Positions 11,161 through 22,495 of a DNA stretch of 64,000 bases are shown piece by piece. The position numbers and the translations under genes are program-made. The stretch covers positions 186,001 to 250,000 of the forward strand of contig NW_026912191.1 of NCBI RefSeq assembly GCF_963662255.1, in the 5' to 3' direction. Each line of letters opens with the position of its first letter. Within the stretch, counting starts at the first letter, position 1. The DNA is from Cinclus cinclus. Taxonomy: Eukaryota > Chordata > Aves > Passeriformes > Cinclidae. Below the pieces are notes generated by a model, which searched no databases, was not told where the DNA came from, and was given only the letters and a program-made list of their open reading frames with translations.

Positions 11161-11361
11161 TTTCTCCCAGACCAAAGCTGCCCCCTCCTCCAAACCTGGC
11201 TGCCATCGGAGGCCCAAACGCGCCCTACAAAATGACATCTGCATTGTGGGTTCTTGAGTTTGGCTTCTTGGGGAAAAGTGCCTCCTTTCAAAGCCAACTT
11301 GCCTAACTTGCCTGCGGCCCGTCCTGGGCTTTTGCCTACAAAAATTCCAGAAGGACAAGGA
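11161..11361. repeat. Hybrid monomer fusing two unit 1 monomers (201-bp loss)
   Basis: Unit 1 has two successive 201-bp monomers (4896-5096 and 5097-5297). Unit 2 has one 201-bp monomer that begins like the first (GCATTGTGGG) and ends like the second (CAAAGCCAACTT, AGAAGGACAAGG). It is a clean in-phase recombinant. Confidence 0.85.
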
Positions 11362-13313
11362 TTTCTCCCAGACCAAAGCTGCTCCCTCCTCCAAACCTGG
11401 CTGCCATCGGAGGCCCAAACGCGCCCTACAAAATGACATCTGCATTGTGGGTTCTTGAGTTCGGATTCTTGGGGAAAAGTGACTCCTTTCAAAACCAACT
11501 TGCCTGCGTCCCGTCCAGGACGATTGCTACAAAAATTCCATAAGGACGAGGATTCCTCCCAGACGAAAGCTGCCCCCTCCGCCAAACCTGGCTGCCATCA
11601 GAGGCCCAAACGCGCCCTACAAAATGACATCTGCCAAGCGGGCTCTTGAGTTTGGCTTCTTGGGGAAAAGTGCCTCCTTTCGGAGTCAACTTGCCGGCGG
11701 CCCATGCAGGGCTTTTGCCTCCAAAAATTCCATAAGGACGAGGATTTCTCCCAGACCAAAGCTGCCCCCTCCTCCAAACCTGGCTGCCATCGGAGGCCCA
11801 AACGCGCCCTACAAAATGACACCTGCCAAGTGGGCTCTTGAGTTTGGCTTCTTGGGGAAAAGTGACTCCTTTCGGAGCCAACTTGCCTAACTAGCCTGCG
11901 GCCTGTGCTGGGCTTTTGCCTACAAAAATTCCATAAGGACGAGGATTTCTCCCAGACCAAAGCTGCCCCCTCCTCCAAACCTGGCTGCCATCAGAGGCCC
12001 AAACGCGCCCTACAAAATGACATCTGCCAAGTGGGCTCTTGAGTTTGGCTTCTTGGGGAAAAGTGCCTCCTTTCGGAGCCAAATTGCCTAACTTGCCTGC
12101 GGCCCGTCCTGGGCTTTTGCCTCCAAAAATTCCATAAGGACGAGGATTTCTCCCAGACCAAAGCTGCCCCCTCCTCCAAACCTGGCTGCCATCGGAGGCC
12201 GAAACGCGCCCCACAAAATGACACCTGCATTGAGGGTTCTTGAGTTTGGCTTCCTGGGGAAAAGTGCCTCCTTTCGGAGTCAACTTGCCTGCGGCCCATG
12301 CAGGGCTTTTGCCTACAAAAATTCCAGAAGGACGAGGATTTCTCCCAGACCAAATATGCCCCCTCCTCCAAACCTGGCTGCCATCGGAGGCCCAAACGTG
12401 CCCTACAAAATGACACCTGCCAAGTGGGCTCTTGAGTTTGGCTTCTTGGGTGGAAGTGCCTCCTTTCAAAGCCAACTTGCCTGCGGCCCGTCCTGGGCTT
12501 TTGCTACAAAAATTCCATAAGGACAAGGATTTCTCCCAGACCAAAGCTGCCCCCTCCTCCAAACCTGGCTGCCATCGGAGGCCCAAACGCGCCCTACAAA
12601 ATGACATTTGCCAAGTGGGCTCTTGAGTTTGGCTTCTTGCGGAAAAGTGCCTCCTTTCAAAGCCAACTTGCCTATCTAGCCTGCGGCCCGTACTGGGCTT
12701 TTGCCTACAAAAATTCCATAAGGACGAGGATTTCTCCCAGACCAAAGCTGCCCCCTCCTCCAAACCTGGCTGCCATCGGAGGCCCAAACGCGCCCCACAA
12801 AATGACATCTGCATTGAGGGTTCTTGAGTTTGGCTTCTTGGGGAAAAGTGCCTCCTTTCGGAGCCAACTTGCCTAACTTGCCTGCGGCCCGTCCTGGGCT
12901 TTTGCCTCCAAAAATTCCATAAGGACGAGGATTTCTCCCAGGCCAAAGCTGCCCCCTCCTCCAAACCTGGCTGCCATCGGAGGCCCAAACGCGCCCTACA
13001 AAATGACATCTGCATTGTGGGTTCTTGAGTTTGGCTTCTTGGGGAAAAGTGACTCCTTTCAAAACCAACTTGCCTGTGTCCCGTCCCGGGCTTTTGCTAC
13101 AAAAATTCCAGAAGGACGAGGATTTCTCCCAGACCAAAGCTGCCCCCTCCTCCAAACCTGGCTGCCATCGGAGGCCCAAACGCGCCCCACAAAATGACAT
13201 CTGCATTGAGGGTTCTTGAGTTTGGCTTCTTGGGGAAAAGTGACTCCTTTCAAAACCAACTTGCCTGTGTCCCGTCCCGGGCTTTTGCTACAAAAATTCC
13301 ATAAGGACGAGGA

Positions 13314-15458
13314 TTTCTCCCAGACCAAAGCTGCCCCCTCCTCCAAACCTGGCTGCCATCGGAGGCCCAAACGTGCCCTACAAAATGACATCTGCCAAGT
13401 GGGCTCTTGAGTTTGGCTTCTTGGGTGGAAGTACCTCCTTTCAAAGCCAACTTGCCTGCGGCCCGTCCTGGGCTTTTGCCTACAAAAATTCCATAAGGAT
13501 GAGGATTTCTCCCAGACCAAAGCTGCCCCCTCCTCCAAACCTGGCTGCCATCGGAGGCCCAAACGTGCCCTACAAAATGACACCTGCCAAGTGGGCTCTT
13601 GAGTTTGGCTTCTTGGGTGGAAGTGCCTCCTTTCAAAGCAAACTTGCCTGCGGCCCGTCCTGGGCTTTTGCCTACAAAAATTCCATAAGGACGAGGATTT
13701 CTCCCAGACCAAAGCTGCCCCCTCCTCCAAACCTGGCTGCCATTGGAGGCCCAAACGCGCCCTACAAAATGACACCTGCCAAGTGGGCTCTTGAGTTTGG
13801 CTTCTTGGGGGAAAGTGCCTCCTTTCAAAGCCAACTTGCCTAACTAGCCTGCGGCCCGTGCTGGGCTTTAGACTACAAAAATTCCATAAGGACGAGGATT
13901 TCTCCCAGACCAAAGCTGCCCCCTCCTCCAAACCTGGCTGCCATCAGAGGCCCAAATGCGCCCCACAAAATGACATCTGCCAAGTGGGCTCTTGAGTTTG
14001 GCTTCTTGGGGAAAAGTGCCTCCTTTCGGAGCCAACTTGCCTAACTTGCCTGCGGCCCGTCCTGGGCTTTTGCCTCCAAAAATTCCAGAAGGACGAGGAT
14101 TTCTCCCAGACCAAAGCTGCCCCCTCCTCCAAACCTGGCTGCCATCGGAGGCCCAAACGCGCCCCACAAAATGACACCTGCATTGAGGGTTCTTGAGTTT
14201 GGCTTCCTGGGGAAAAGTGCCTCCTTTCGGAGTCAACTTGCCTGCGGCCCATGCAGGGCTTTTGCCTACAAAAATTCCAGAAGGACGAGGATTTCTCCCA
14301 GACCAAAGCTGCCCCCTCCTCCAAACCTGGCTGCCATCGGAGGCCCAAACGTGCCCTACAAAATGACACCTGCCAAGTGGGCTCTTGAGTTTGGCTTCTT
14401 GGGTGGAAGTGCCTCCTTTCAAAGCCAACTTGCCTGCGGCCGGTCCTGGGCTTTTGCCTACAAAAATTCCATAAGGACGAGGATTTCTCCCAGACCAAAG
14501 CTGCCCCCTCCTCCAAACCTGGCTGCCATAGGAGGCCCAAACGCGCCCTACAAAATGACATCTGCCAAGTGGGCTCTTGAGATTGGCTTCTTGCGGAAAA
14601 TGCCTCCTTTCAAAGCCAACTTGCCTAACTAGCCTGCGGCCCGTGCTGGGCTTTAGACTACAAAAATTCCATAAGGACGAGGATTTCTCCCAGACCAAAG
14701 CTGCCCCCTCCTCCAAACCTGGCTGACATCGGAGGCCCAAACGCGCCCTAGAAAATGACACCTGCCAAGTGGGCTCTTGAGTTTGGCTTCTTGGGGAAAA
14801 GTGACTCCTTTCAAAACCAACTTGCCTGTGTCCCGTCCCGGGCTTTTGCTACAAAAATTCCATAAGGACGAGGATTCCTCCCAGACCAAAGCTGCCCCCT
14901 CCTCCAAACCTGGCTGCCATCGGAGGCCCAAACGCGCCCCACAAAATGACACCTGCATTGAGGGTTCCTGAGTTTGGCTTCCTGGGGAAAAGTGCCTCCT
15001 TTCGGAGTCAACTTGCCTGCGGCCCATGCAGGGCTTTTGCCTACAAAAATTCCAGAAGGACGAGGATTTCTCCCAGACCAAAGCTGCCCCCTCCTCCAAA
15101 CCTGGCTGCCATCGGAGGCCCAAACGCGCCCCACAAAATGACATCTGCATTGAGGGTTCTTGAGTTTGGCTTCTTGGGGAAAAGTGCCTCCTTTCAGAGC
15201 CAACTTGCCTAACTTGCCTGCGGCCCGTCCTGGGCTTTTGCCTACAAAAATTCCAGAAGGACGAGGATTTCTCCCAGGCCAAAGCTGCCCCCTCCTCCAA
15301 ACCTGGCTGCCATCGGAGGCCCAAACGTGCCCTACAAAATGACACCTGCCAAGTGGGCTCTTGAGTTTGGCTTCTTGGGGAAAAGTGACTCCTTTCAAAA
15401 CCAACTTGCCTGTGTCCCGTCCCGGGCTTTTGCTACAAAAATTCCATAAGGACGAGGA
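13314..15458. repeat. 11-monomer block, 2,145 bp, copy A
   Basis: Monomer lengths in order are 192, 192, 201, 201, 192, 192, 200, 191, 192, 201 and 191 bp, summing to 2,145. The first seven match unit 2 at a shift of 5,863. At about 14751 the sequence departs from unit 2 (CCCTAGAAAATG and the GACTCC/CAAAACC subtype). The block is followed immediately by copy B with no difference that I could see. The joint falls at a monomer boundary in phase. Confidence 0.92.
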
Positions 15459-17603
15459 TTTCTCCCAGACCAAAGCTGCCCCCTCCTCCAAACCTGGCTG
15501 CCATCGGAGGCCCAAACGTGCCCTACAAAATGACATCTGCCAAGTGGGCTCTTGAGTTTGGCTTCTTGGGTGGAAGTACCTCCTTTCAAAGCCAACTTGC
15601 CTGCGGCCCGTCCTGGGCTTTTGCCTACAAAAATTCCATAAGGATGAGGATTTCTCCCAGACCAAAGCTGCCCCCTCCTCCAAACCTGGCTGCCATCGGA
15701 GGCCCAAACGTGCCCTACAAAATGACACCTGCCAAGTGGGCTCTTGAGTTTGGCTTCTTGGGTGGAAGTGCCTCCTTTCAAAGCAAACTTGCCTGCGGCC
15801 CGTCCTGGGCTTTTGCCTACAAAAATTCCATAAGGACGAGGATTTCTCCCAGACCAAAGCTGCCCCCTCCTCCAAACCTGGCTGCCATTGGAGGCCCAAA
15901 CGCGCCCTACAAAATGACACCTGCCAAGTGGGCTCTTGAGTTTGGCTTCTTGGGGGAAAGTGCCTCCTTTCAAAGCCAACTTGCCTAACTAGCCTGCGGC
16001 CCGTGCTGGGCTTTAGACTACAAAAATTCCATAAGGACGAGGATTTCTCCCAGACCAAAGCTGCCCCCTCCTCCAAACCTGGCTGCCATCAGAGGCCCAA
16101 ATGCGCCCCACAAAATGACATCTGCCAAGTGGGCTCTTGAGTTTGGCTTCTTGGGGAAAAGTGCCTCCTTTCGGAGCCAACTTGCCTAACTTGCCTGCGG
16201 CCCGTCCTGGGCTTTTGCCTCCAAAAATTCCAGAAGGACGAGGATTTCTCCCAGACCAAAGCTGCCCCCTCCTCCAAACCTGGCTGCCATCGGAGGCCCA
16301 AACGCGCCCCACAAAATGACACCTGCATTGAGGGTTCTTGAGTTTGGCTTCCTGGGGAAAAGTGCCTCCTTTCGGAGTCAACTTGCCTGCGGCCCATGCA
16401 GGGCTTTTGCCTACAAAAATTCCAGAAGGACGAGGATTTCTCCCAGACCAAAGCTGCCCCCTCCTCCAAACCTGGCTGCCATCGGAGGCCCAAACGTGCC
16501 CTACAAAATGACACCTGCCAAGTGGGCTCTTGAGTTTGGCTTCTTGGGTGGAAGTGCCTCCTTTCAAAGCCAACTTGCCTGCGGCCGGTCCTGGGCTTTT
16601 GCCTACAAAAATTCCATAAGGACGAGGATTTCTCCCAGACCAAAGCTGCCCCCTCCTCCAAACCTGGCTGCCATAGGAGGCCCAAACGCGCCCTACAAAA
16701 TGACATCTGCCAAGTGGGCTCTTGAGATTGGCTTCTTGCGGAAAATGCCTCCTTTCAAAGCCAACTTGCCTAACTAGCCTGCGGCCCGTGCTGGGCTTTA
16801 GACTACAAAAATTCCATAAGGACGAGGATTTCTCCCAGACCAAAGCTGCCCCCTCCTCCAAACCTGGCTGACATCGGAGGCCCAAACGCGCCCTAGAAAA
16901 TGACACCTGCCAAGTGGGCTCTTGAGTTTGGCTTCTTGGGGAAAAGTGACTCCTTTCAAAACCAACTTGCCTGTGTCCCGTCCCGGGCTTTTGCTACAAA
17001 AATTCCATAAGGACGAGGATTCCTCCCAGACCAAAGCTGCCCCCTCCTCCAAACCTGGCTGCCATCGGAGGCCCAAACGCGCCCCACAAAATGACACCTG
17101 CATTGAGGGTTCCTGAGTTTGGCTTCCTGGGGAAAAGTGCCTCCTTTCGGAGTCAACTTGCCTGCGGCCCATGCAGGGCTTTTGCCTACAAAAATTCCAG
17201 AAGGACGAGGATTTCTCCCAGACCAAAGCTGCCCCCTCCTCCAAACCTGGCTGCCATCGGAGGCCCAAACGCGCCCCACAAAATGACATCTGCATTGAGG
17301 GTTCTTGAGTTTGGCTTCTTGGGGAAAAGTGCCTCCTTTCAGAGCCAACTTGCCTAACTTGCCTGCGGCCCGTCCTGGGCTTTTGCCTACAAAAATTCCA
17401 GAAGGACGAGGATTTCTCCCAGGCCAAAGCTGCCCCCTCCTCCAAACCTGGCTGCCATCGGAGGCCCAAACGTGCCCTACAAAATGACACCTGCCAAGTG
17501 GGCTCTTGAGTTTGGCTTCTTGGGGAAAAGTGACTCCTTTCAAAACCAACTTGCCTGTGTCCCGTCCCGGGCTTTTGCTACAAAAATTCCAGAAGGACGA
17601 GGA
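15459..17603. repeat. 11-monomer block, 2,145 bp, copy B
   Basis: It repeats copy A at exactly +2,145 bp, including rare markers: GAGATTGG, the CGGAAAATGCC deletion, CATAGGAGG, CCCTAGAAAATG and GGTTCCTGAG. A third copy lies at 22496-24640. The lack of visible divergence across 2 kb implies a very recent duplication, or an assembly duplication. Confidence 0.92.
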
Positions 17604-18780
17604 TTTCTCCCAGACCAAAGCTGCCCCCTCCTCCAAACCTGGCTGCCATCGGAGGCCCAAACGCGCCCCACAAAATGACATCTGCATTGAGGGTTCTTGA
17701 GTTTGGCTTCTTGGGGAAAAGTGCCTCCTTTCGGAGCCAACTTGCCTAACTTGCCTGCGGCCCGTCCTGGGCTTTTGCCTCCAAAAATTCCATAAGGACG
17801 AGGATTTCTCCCAGGCCAAAGCTGCCCCCTCCTCCAAACCTGGCTGCCATCGGAGGCCCAAACGTGCCCTACAAAATGACACCTGCCAAGTGGGCTCTTG
17901 AGTTTGGCTTCTTGGGGAAAAGTGACTCCTTTCAAAACCAACTTGCCTGTGTCCCGTCCCGGGCTTTTGCTACAAAAATTCCATAAGGACGAGGATTTCT
18001 CCCAGACCAAAGCTGCCCCCTCCTCCAAACCTGGCTGCCATCGGAGGCCCAAACGTGCCCTACAAAATGACATCTGCCAAGTGGGCTCTTGAGTTTGGCT
18101 TCTTGGGTGGAAGTACCTCCTTTCAAAGCCAACTTGCCTGCGGCCCGTCCTGGGTTTTGCCTACAAAAATTCCATAAGGATGAGGATTTCTCCCAGACCA
18201 AAGCTGCCCCCTCCTCCAAACCTGGCTGCCATCGGAGGCCCAAACGTGCCCTACAAAATGACACCTGCCAAGTGGGCTCTTGAGTTTGGCTTCTTGGGGG
18301 AAAGTGCCTCCTTTCAAAGCCAACTTGCCTAACTAGCCTGCGGCCTGTGCTGGGCTTTAGACTACAAAAATTCCATAAGGACGAGGATTTCTCCCAGACC
18401 AAAGCTGCCCCCTCCTCCAAACCTGGCTGCCATCAGAGGCCCAAATGCGCCCCACAAAATGACATCTGCCAAGTGGGCTCTTGAGTTTGGCTTCTTGGGG
18501 AAAAGTGCCTCCTTTCGGAGCCAACTTGCCTAACTAGCCTGCGGCCCGTCCTGGGCTTTTGCCTCCAAAAATTCCAGAAGGACGAGGATTTCTCCCAGAC
18601 CAAAGCTGCCCCCTCCTCCAAACCTGGCTGCCATCGGAGGCCCAAACGCGCCCTACAAAATGACACCTGCATTGAGGGTTCTTGAGTTTGGCTTCCTGGG
18701 GAAAAGTGCCTCCTTTCGGAGTCAACTTGCCTGCGGCCCATGCAGGGCTTTTGCCTACAAAAATTCCAGAAGGACGAGGA
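17212..18780. repeat. 8-monomer module, 1,569-bp version (first occurrence)
   Basis: Monomer starts are 17212, 17413, 17604, 17805, 17996, 18187, 18388 and 18589. It is one base shorter than the 1,570-bp module further right because of a C loss in CCTGGGTTTTGCC near 18150. Recurrences: 24249-25817 (same deletion), 34596-36165, 36166-37735, 40266-41835, 41836-43405, 50062-51631, and versions with altered parts at 29316-30493 and 58259-59828. Confidence 0.88.
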
Positions 18781-21700
18781 TTTCTCCCAGACCAAAGCTG
18801 CCCCCTCCTCCAAACCTGGCTGCCATCGGAGGCCCAAACGTGCCCTACAAAATGACACCTGCCAAGTGGGCTCTTGAGTTTGGCTTCTTGGGTGGAAGTG
18901 CCTCCTTTCAAAGCCAACTTGCCTAACTAGCCTGCGGCCCGTGCTGGGCTTTAGACTACAAAAATTCCATAAGGACGAGGATTTCTCCCAGACCAAAGCT
19001 GCCCCCTCCTCCAAACCTGGCTGACATCGGAGGCCCAAACGCGCCCTAGAAAATGACATCTGCCAAGTGGGCTCTTGAGTTTGGCTTCTTGGGGAAAAGT
19101 GACTCCTTTCAAAACCAACTAGCCTGCGTCCCGTCCCGGGCTTTTGCTACAAAAATTCCATAAGGACGAGGATTCCTCCCAGACCAAAGCTGCCCCCTCC
19201 TCCAAACCTGGCTGCCATCGGAAGCCCAAACGCGCCCTACAAAATGACATCTGCCAAGTGGGCTCTTGAGTTTGGCTTTCTGGGGAAAAGTGCCTCCTTT
19301 CGGAGTCAACTTGCCTGCGGCTCATGCAGGGGTTTTGCCTACAAAAATTCCATAAGGACGAGGATTTCTCCCAGACCAAAGCTGCCCCCTCCTCCAAACC
19401 TAGCTGCCATCGGTGGCCCAAACGCGCCCTACAAAATGACATCTGCCAAGTGGGCTCCTGAGTTTGGCTTCTTGGGGGAAATTGCCTCCTTTCAAAGCCA
19501 ACTTGCCTGCAGCCCGTCCTGGGCTTTTGCCTCCAAAAATTCCATAAGGACGAGGATTTCTCCCAGACCAAAGCTGCCCCCTCCTCCAAACCTGGCTGCC
19601 ATCGGAGGCCCAAACGCGCCCTACAAAATGACATCTGCCAAGTGGGCTCTTGAGTTTGGCTTCTTGCGGAAAAGTGCCTCCTTTCAAAGCCAACTTGCCT
19701 AACTAGCCTGCGGCCCGTGCTGGGCTTTAGACTACAAAAATTCCATAAGGACGAGGATTTCTCCCAGACCAAAGCTGCCCCCTCCTCCAAACCTGGCTGC
19801 CATCGGAAGCCCAAACGCGCCCCACAAAATGACATCTGCATTTGAGGGTTCTTGAGTTTGGCTTATTGGGGAAAAGTGCCTCCTTTCGGAGTCAACTTGC
19901 CTAACTTGCCTGCGGCCCATGTGGGGTTTTTGCCTACAAAAATTCCATAAGGACGAGGATTTCTCCCAGACCAAAGCTGCCCCCTCCTCCAAACCTGGCT
20001 GACATCGGAGGCCCAAACGCGCCCTACAAAATGACACCTGCCAAGTCGGCTCTTGAGTTTGGCATCTTGGGGAAAAGTGCCTCCTTTCAAAGCCAACTTG
20101 CCTGCGGCCCGTCCTGGGCTTTTGCTACAAAAATTCCATAAGGACGAGGATTCCTCCCAGACCAAAGCTGCCCCCTCCTCCAAACCTGGCTGCCATCGGA
20201 GGCCCAAACGCGCCCTACAAAATGACATCTGCCAAGTGGGCTCTTGAGTTTGGCTTTCTGGGGAAAAGTGCCTCCTTTCGGAGTCAACTTGCCTGCGGCT
20301 CATGCAGGGGTTTTGCCTACAAAAATTCCATAAGGACGAGGATTTCTCCCAGACCAAAGCTGCCCCCTCCTCCAAACCTGGCTGCCATCGGAGGCCCAAA
20401 CGCGCCCTACAAAATGACATCTGCATTGTGGGTTCTTGAGTTTGGCTTCTTGGGGAAAAGTGCCTCCTTTCAAAGCCAACTTGCCTAACTTGCCTGCGGC
20501 CCGTCCTGGGCTTTTGCCTACAAAAATTCCAGAAGGACAAGGATTTCTCCCAGACCAAAGCTGCTCCCTCCTCCAAACCTGGCTGCCATCGGAGGCCCAA
20601 ACGCGCCCTACAAAATGACATCTGCATTGTGGGTTCTTGAGTTCGGATTCTTGGGGAAAAGTGACTCCTTTCAAAACCAACTTGCCTGCGTCCCGTCCAG
20701 GACGATTGCTACAAAAATTCCATAAGGACGAGGATTCCTCCCAGACGAAAGCTGCCCCCTCCGCCAAACCTGGCTGCCATCAGAGGCCCAAACGCGCCCT
20801 ACAAAATGACATCTGCCAAGCGGGCTCTTGAGTTTGGCTTCTTGGGGAAAAGTGCCTCCTTTCGGAGTCAACTTGCCGGCGGCCCATGCAGGGCTTTTGC
20901 CTCCAAAAATTCCATAAGGACGAGGATTTCTCCCAGACCAAAGCTGCCCCCTCCTCCAAACCTGGCTGCCATCGGAGGCCCAAACGCGCCCTACAAAATG
21001 ACACCTGCCAAGTGGGCTCTTGAGTTTGGCTTCTTGGGGAAAAGTGACTCCTTTCGGAGCCAACTTGCCTAACTAGCCTGCGGCCTGTGCTGGGCTTTTG
21101 CCTACAAAAATTCCATAAGGACGAGGATTTCTCCCAGACCAAAGCTGCCCCCTCCTCCAAACCTGGCTGCCATCAGAGGCCCAAACGCGCCCTACAAAAT
21201 GACATCTGCCAAGTGGGCTCTTGAGTTTGGCTTCTTGGGGAAAAGTGCCTCCTTTCGGAGCCAAATTGCCTAACTTGCCTGCGGCCCGTCCTGGGCTTTT
21301 GCCTCCAAAAATTCCATAAGGACGAGGATTTCTCCCAGACCAAAGCTGCCCCCTCCTCCAAACCTGGCTGCCATCGGAGGCCGAAACGCGCCCCACAAAA
21401 TGACACCTGCATTGAGGGTTCTTGAGTTTGGCTTCCTGGGGAAAAGTGCCTCCTTTCGGAGTCAACTTGCCTGCGGCCCATGCAGGGCTTTTGCCTACAA
21501 AAATTCCAGAAGGACGAGGATTTCTCCCAGACCAAATATGCCCCCTCCTCCAAACCTGGCTGCCATCGGAGGCCCAAACGTGCCCTACAAAATGACACCT
21601 GCCAAGTGGGCTCTTGAGTTTGGCTTCTTGGGTGGAAGTGCCTCCTTTCAAAGCCAACTTGCCTGCGGCCCGTCCTGGGCTTTTGCTACAAAAATTCCAT

Positions 21701-22495
21701 AAGGACAAGGATTTCTCCCAGACCAAAGCTGCCCCCTCCTCCAAACCTGGCTGCCATCGGAGGCCCAAACGCGCCCTACAAAATGACATTTGCCAAGTGG
21801 GCTCTTGAGTTTGGCTTCTTGCGGAAAAGTGCCTCCTTTCAAAGCCAACTTGCCTATCTAGCCTGCGGCCCGTACTGGGCTTTTGCCTACAAAAATTCCA
21901 TAAGGACGAGGATTTCTCCCAGACCAAAGCTGCCCCCTCCTCCAAACCTGGCTGCCATCGGAGGCCCAAACGCGCCCCACAAAATGACATCTGCATTGAG
22001 GGTTCTTGAGTTTGGCTTCTTGGGGAAAAGTGCCTCCTTTCGGAGCCAACTTGCCTAACTTGCCTGCGGCCCGTCCTGGGCTTTTGCCTCCAAAAATTCC
22101 ATAAGGACGAGGATTTCTCCCAGGCCAAAGCTGCCCCCTCCTCCAAACCTGGCTGCCATCGGAGGCCCAAACGCGCCCTACAAAATGACATCTGCATTGT
22201 GGGTTCTTGAGTTTGGCTTCTTGGGGAAAAGTGACTCCTTTCAAAACCAACTTGCCTGTGTCCCGTCCCGGGCTTTTGCTACAAAAATTCCAGAAGGACG
22301 AGGATTTCTCCCAGACCAAAGCTGCCCCCTCCTCCAAACCTGGCTGCCATCGGAGGCCCAAACGCGCCCCACAAAATGACATCTGCATTGAGGGTTCTTG
22401 AGTTTGGCTTCTTGGGGAAAAGTGACTCCTTTCAAAACCAACTTGCCTGTGTCCCGTCCCGGGCTTTTGCTACAAAAATTCCATAAGGACGAGGA

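Larger units (their letters stand above)
5681..11744. repeat. Higher-order repeat unit 2: 31 monomers, 6,064 bp
   Basis: It is co-linear with unit 1 at a shift of 5,680 bp up to about 9.9 kb. Four monomers (9790-10575) then replace one, adding 585 bp and raising the shift to 6,265. At 11161-11361 one monomer replaces two, removing 201 bp and giving a net shift of 6,064. Small differences from unit 1 include GCGGCTCG near 6036, GACGCGG near 8231, CTTGTGTTTGG near 8521 and CAGAACAAAG near 8628. Confidence 0.92.
11745..20926. repeat. Higher-order repeat unit 3: 9,182-bp spacing, internally duplicated
   Basis: It opens with the same monomer series as units 1 and 2 (starts 11745, 11946, 12147, 12339, 12530, 12731, 12932, 13123). 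At 13123-13313 one 191-bp monomer stands for two monomers of unit 2 (7059-7450), a 201-bp loss. It then carries two perfect copies of an 11-monomer block (13314-15458, 15459-17603), an 8-monomer module (17212-18780) and a return to the unit 2 tail from 19365. Phase returns to the start monomer at 20927. The 9,182-bp length exceeds the corresponding 7,037-bp spacing further on by exactly one 2,145-bp block. Confidence 0.9.
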
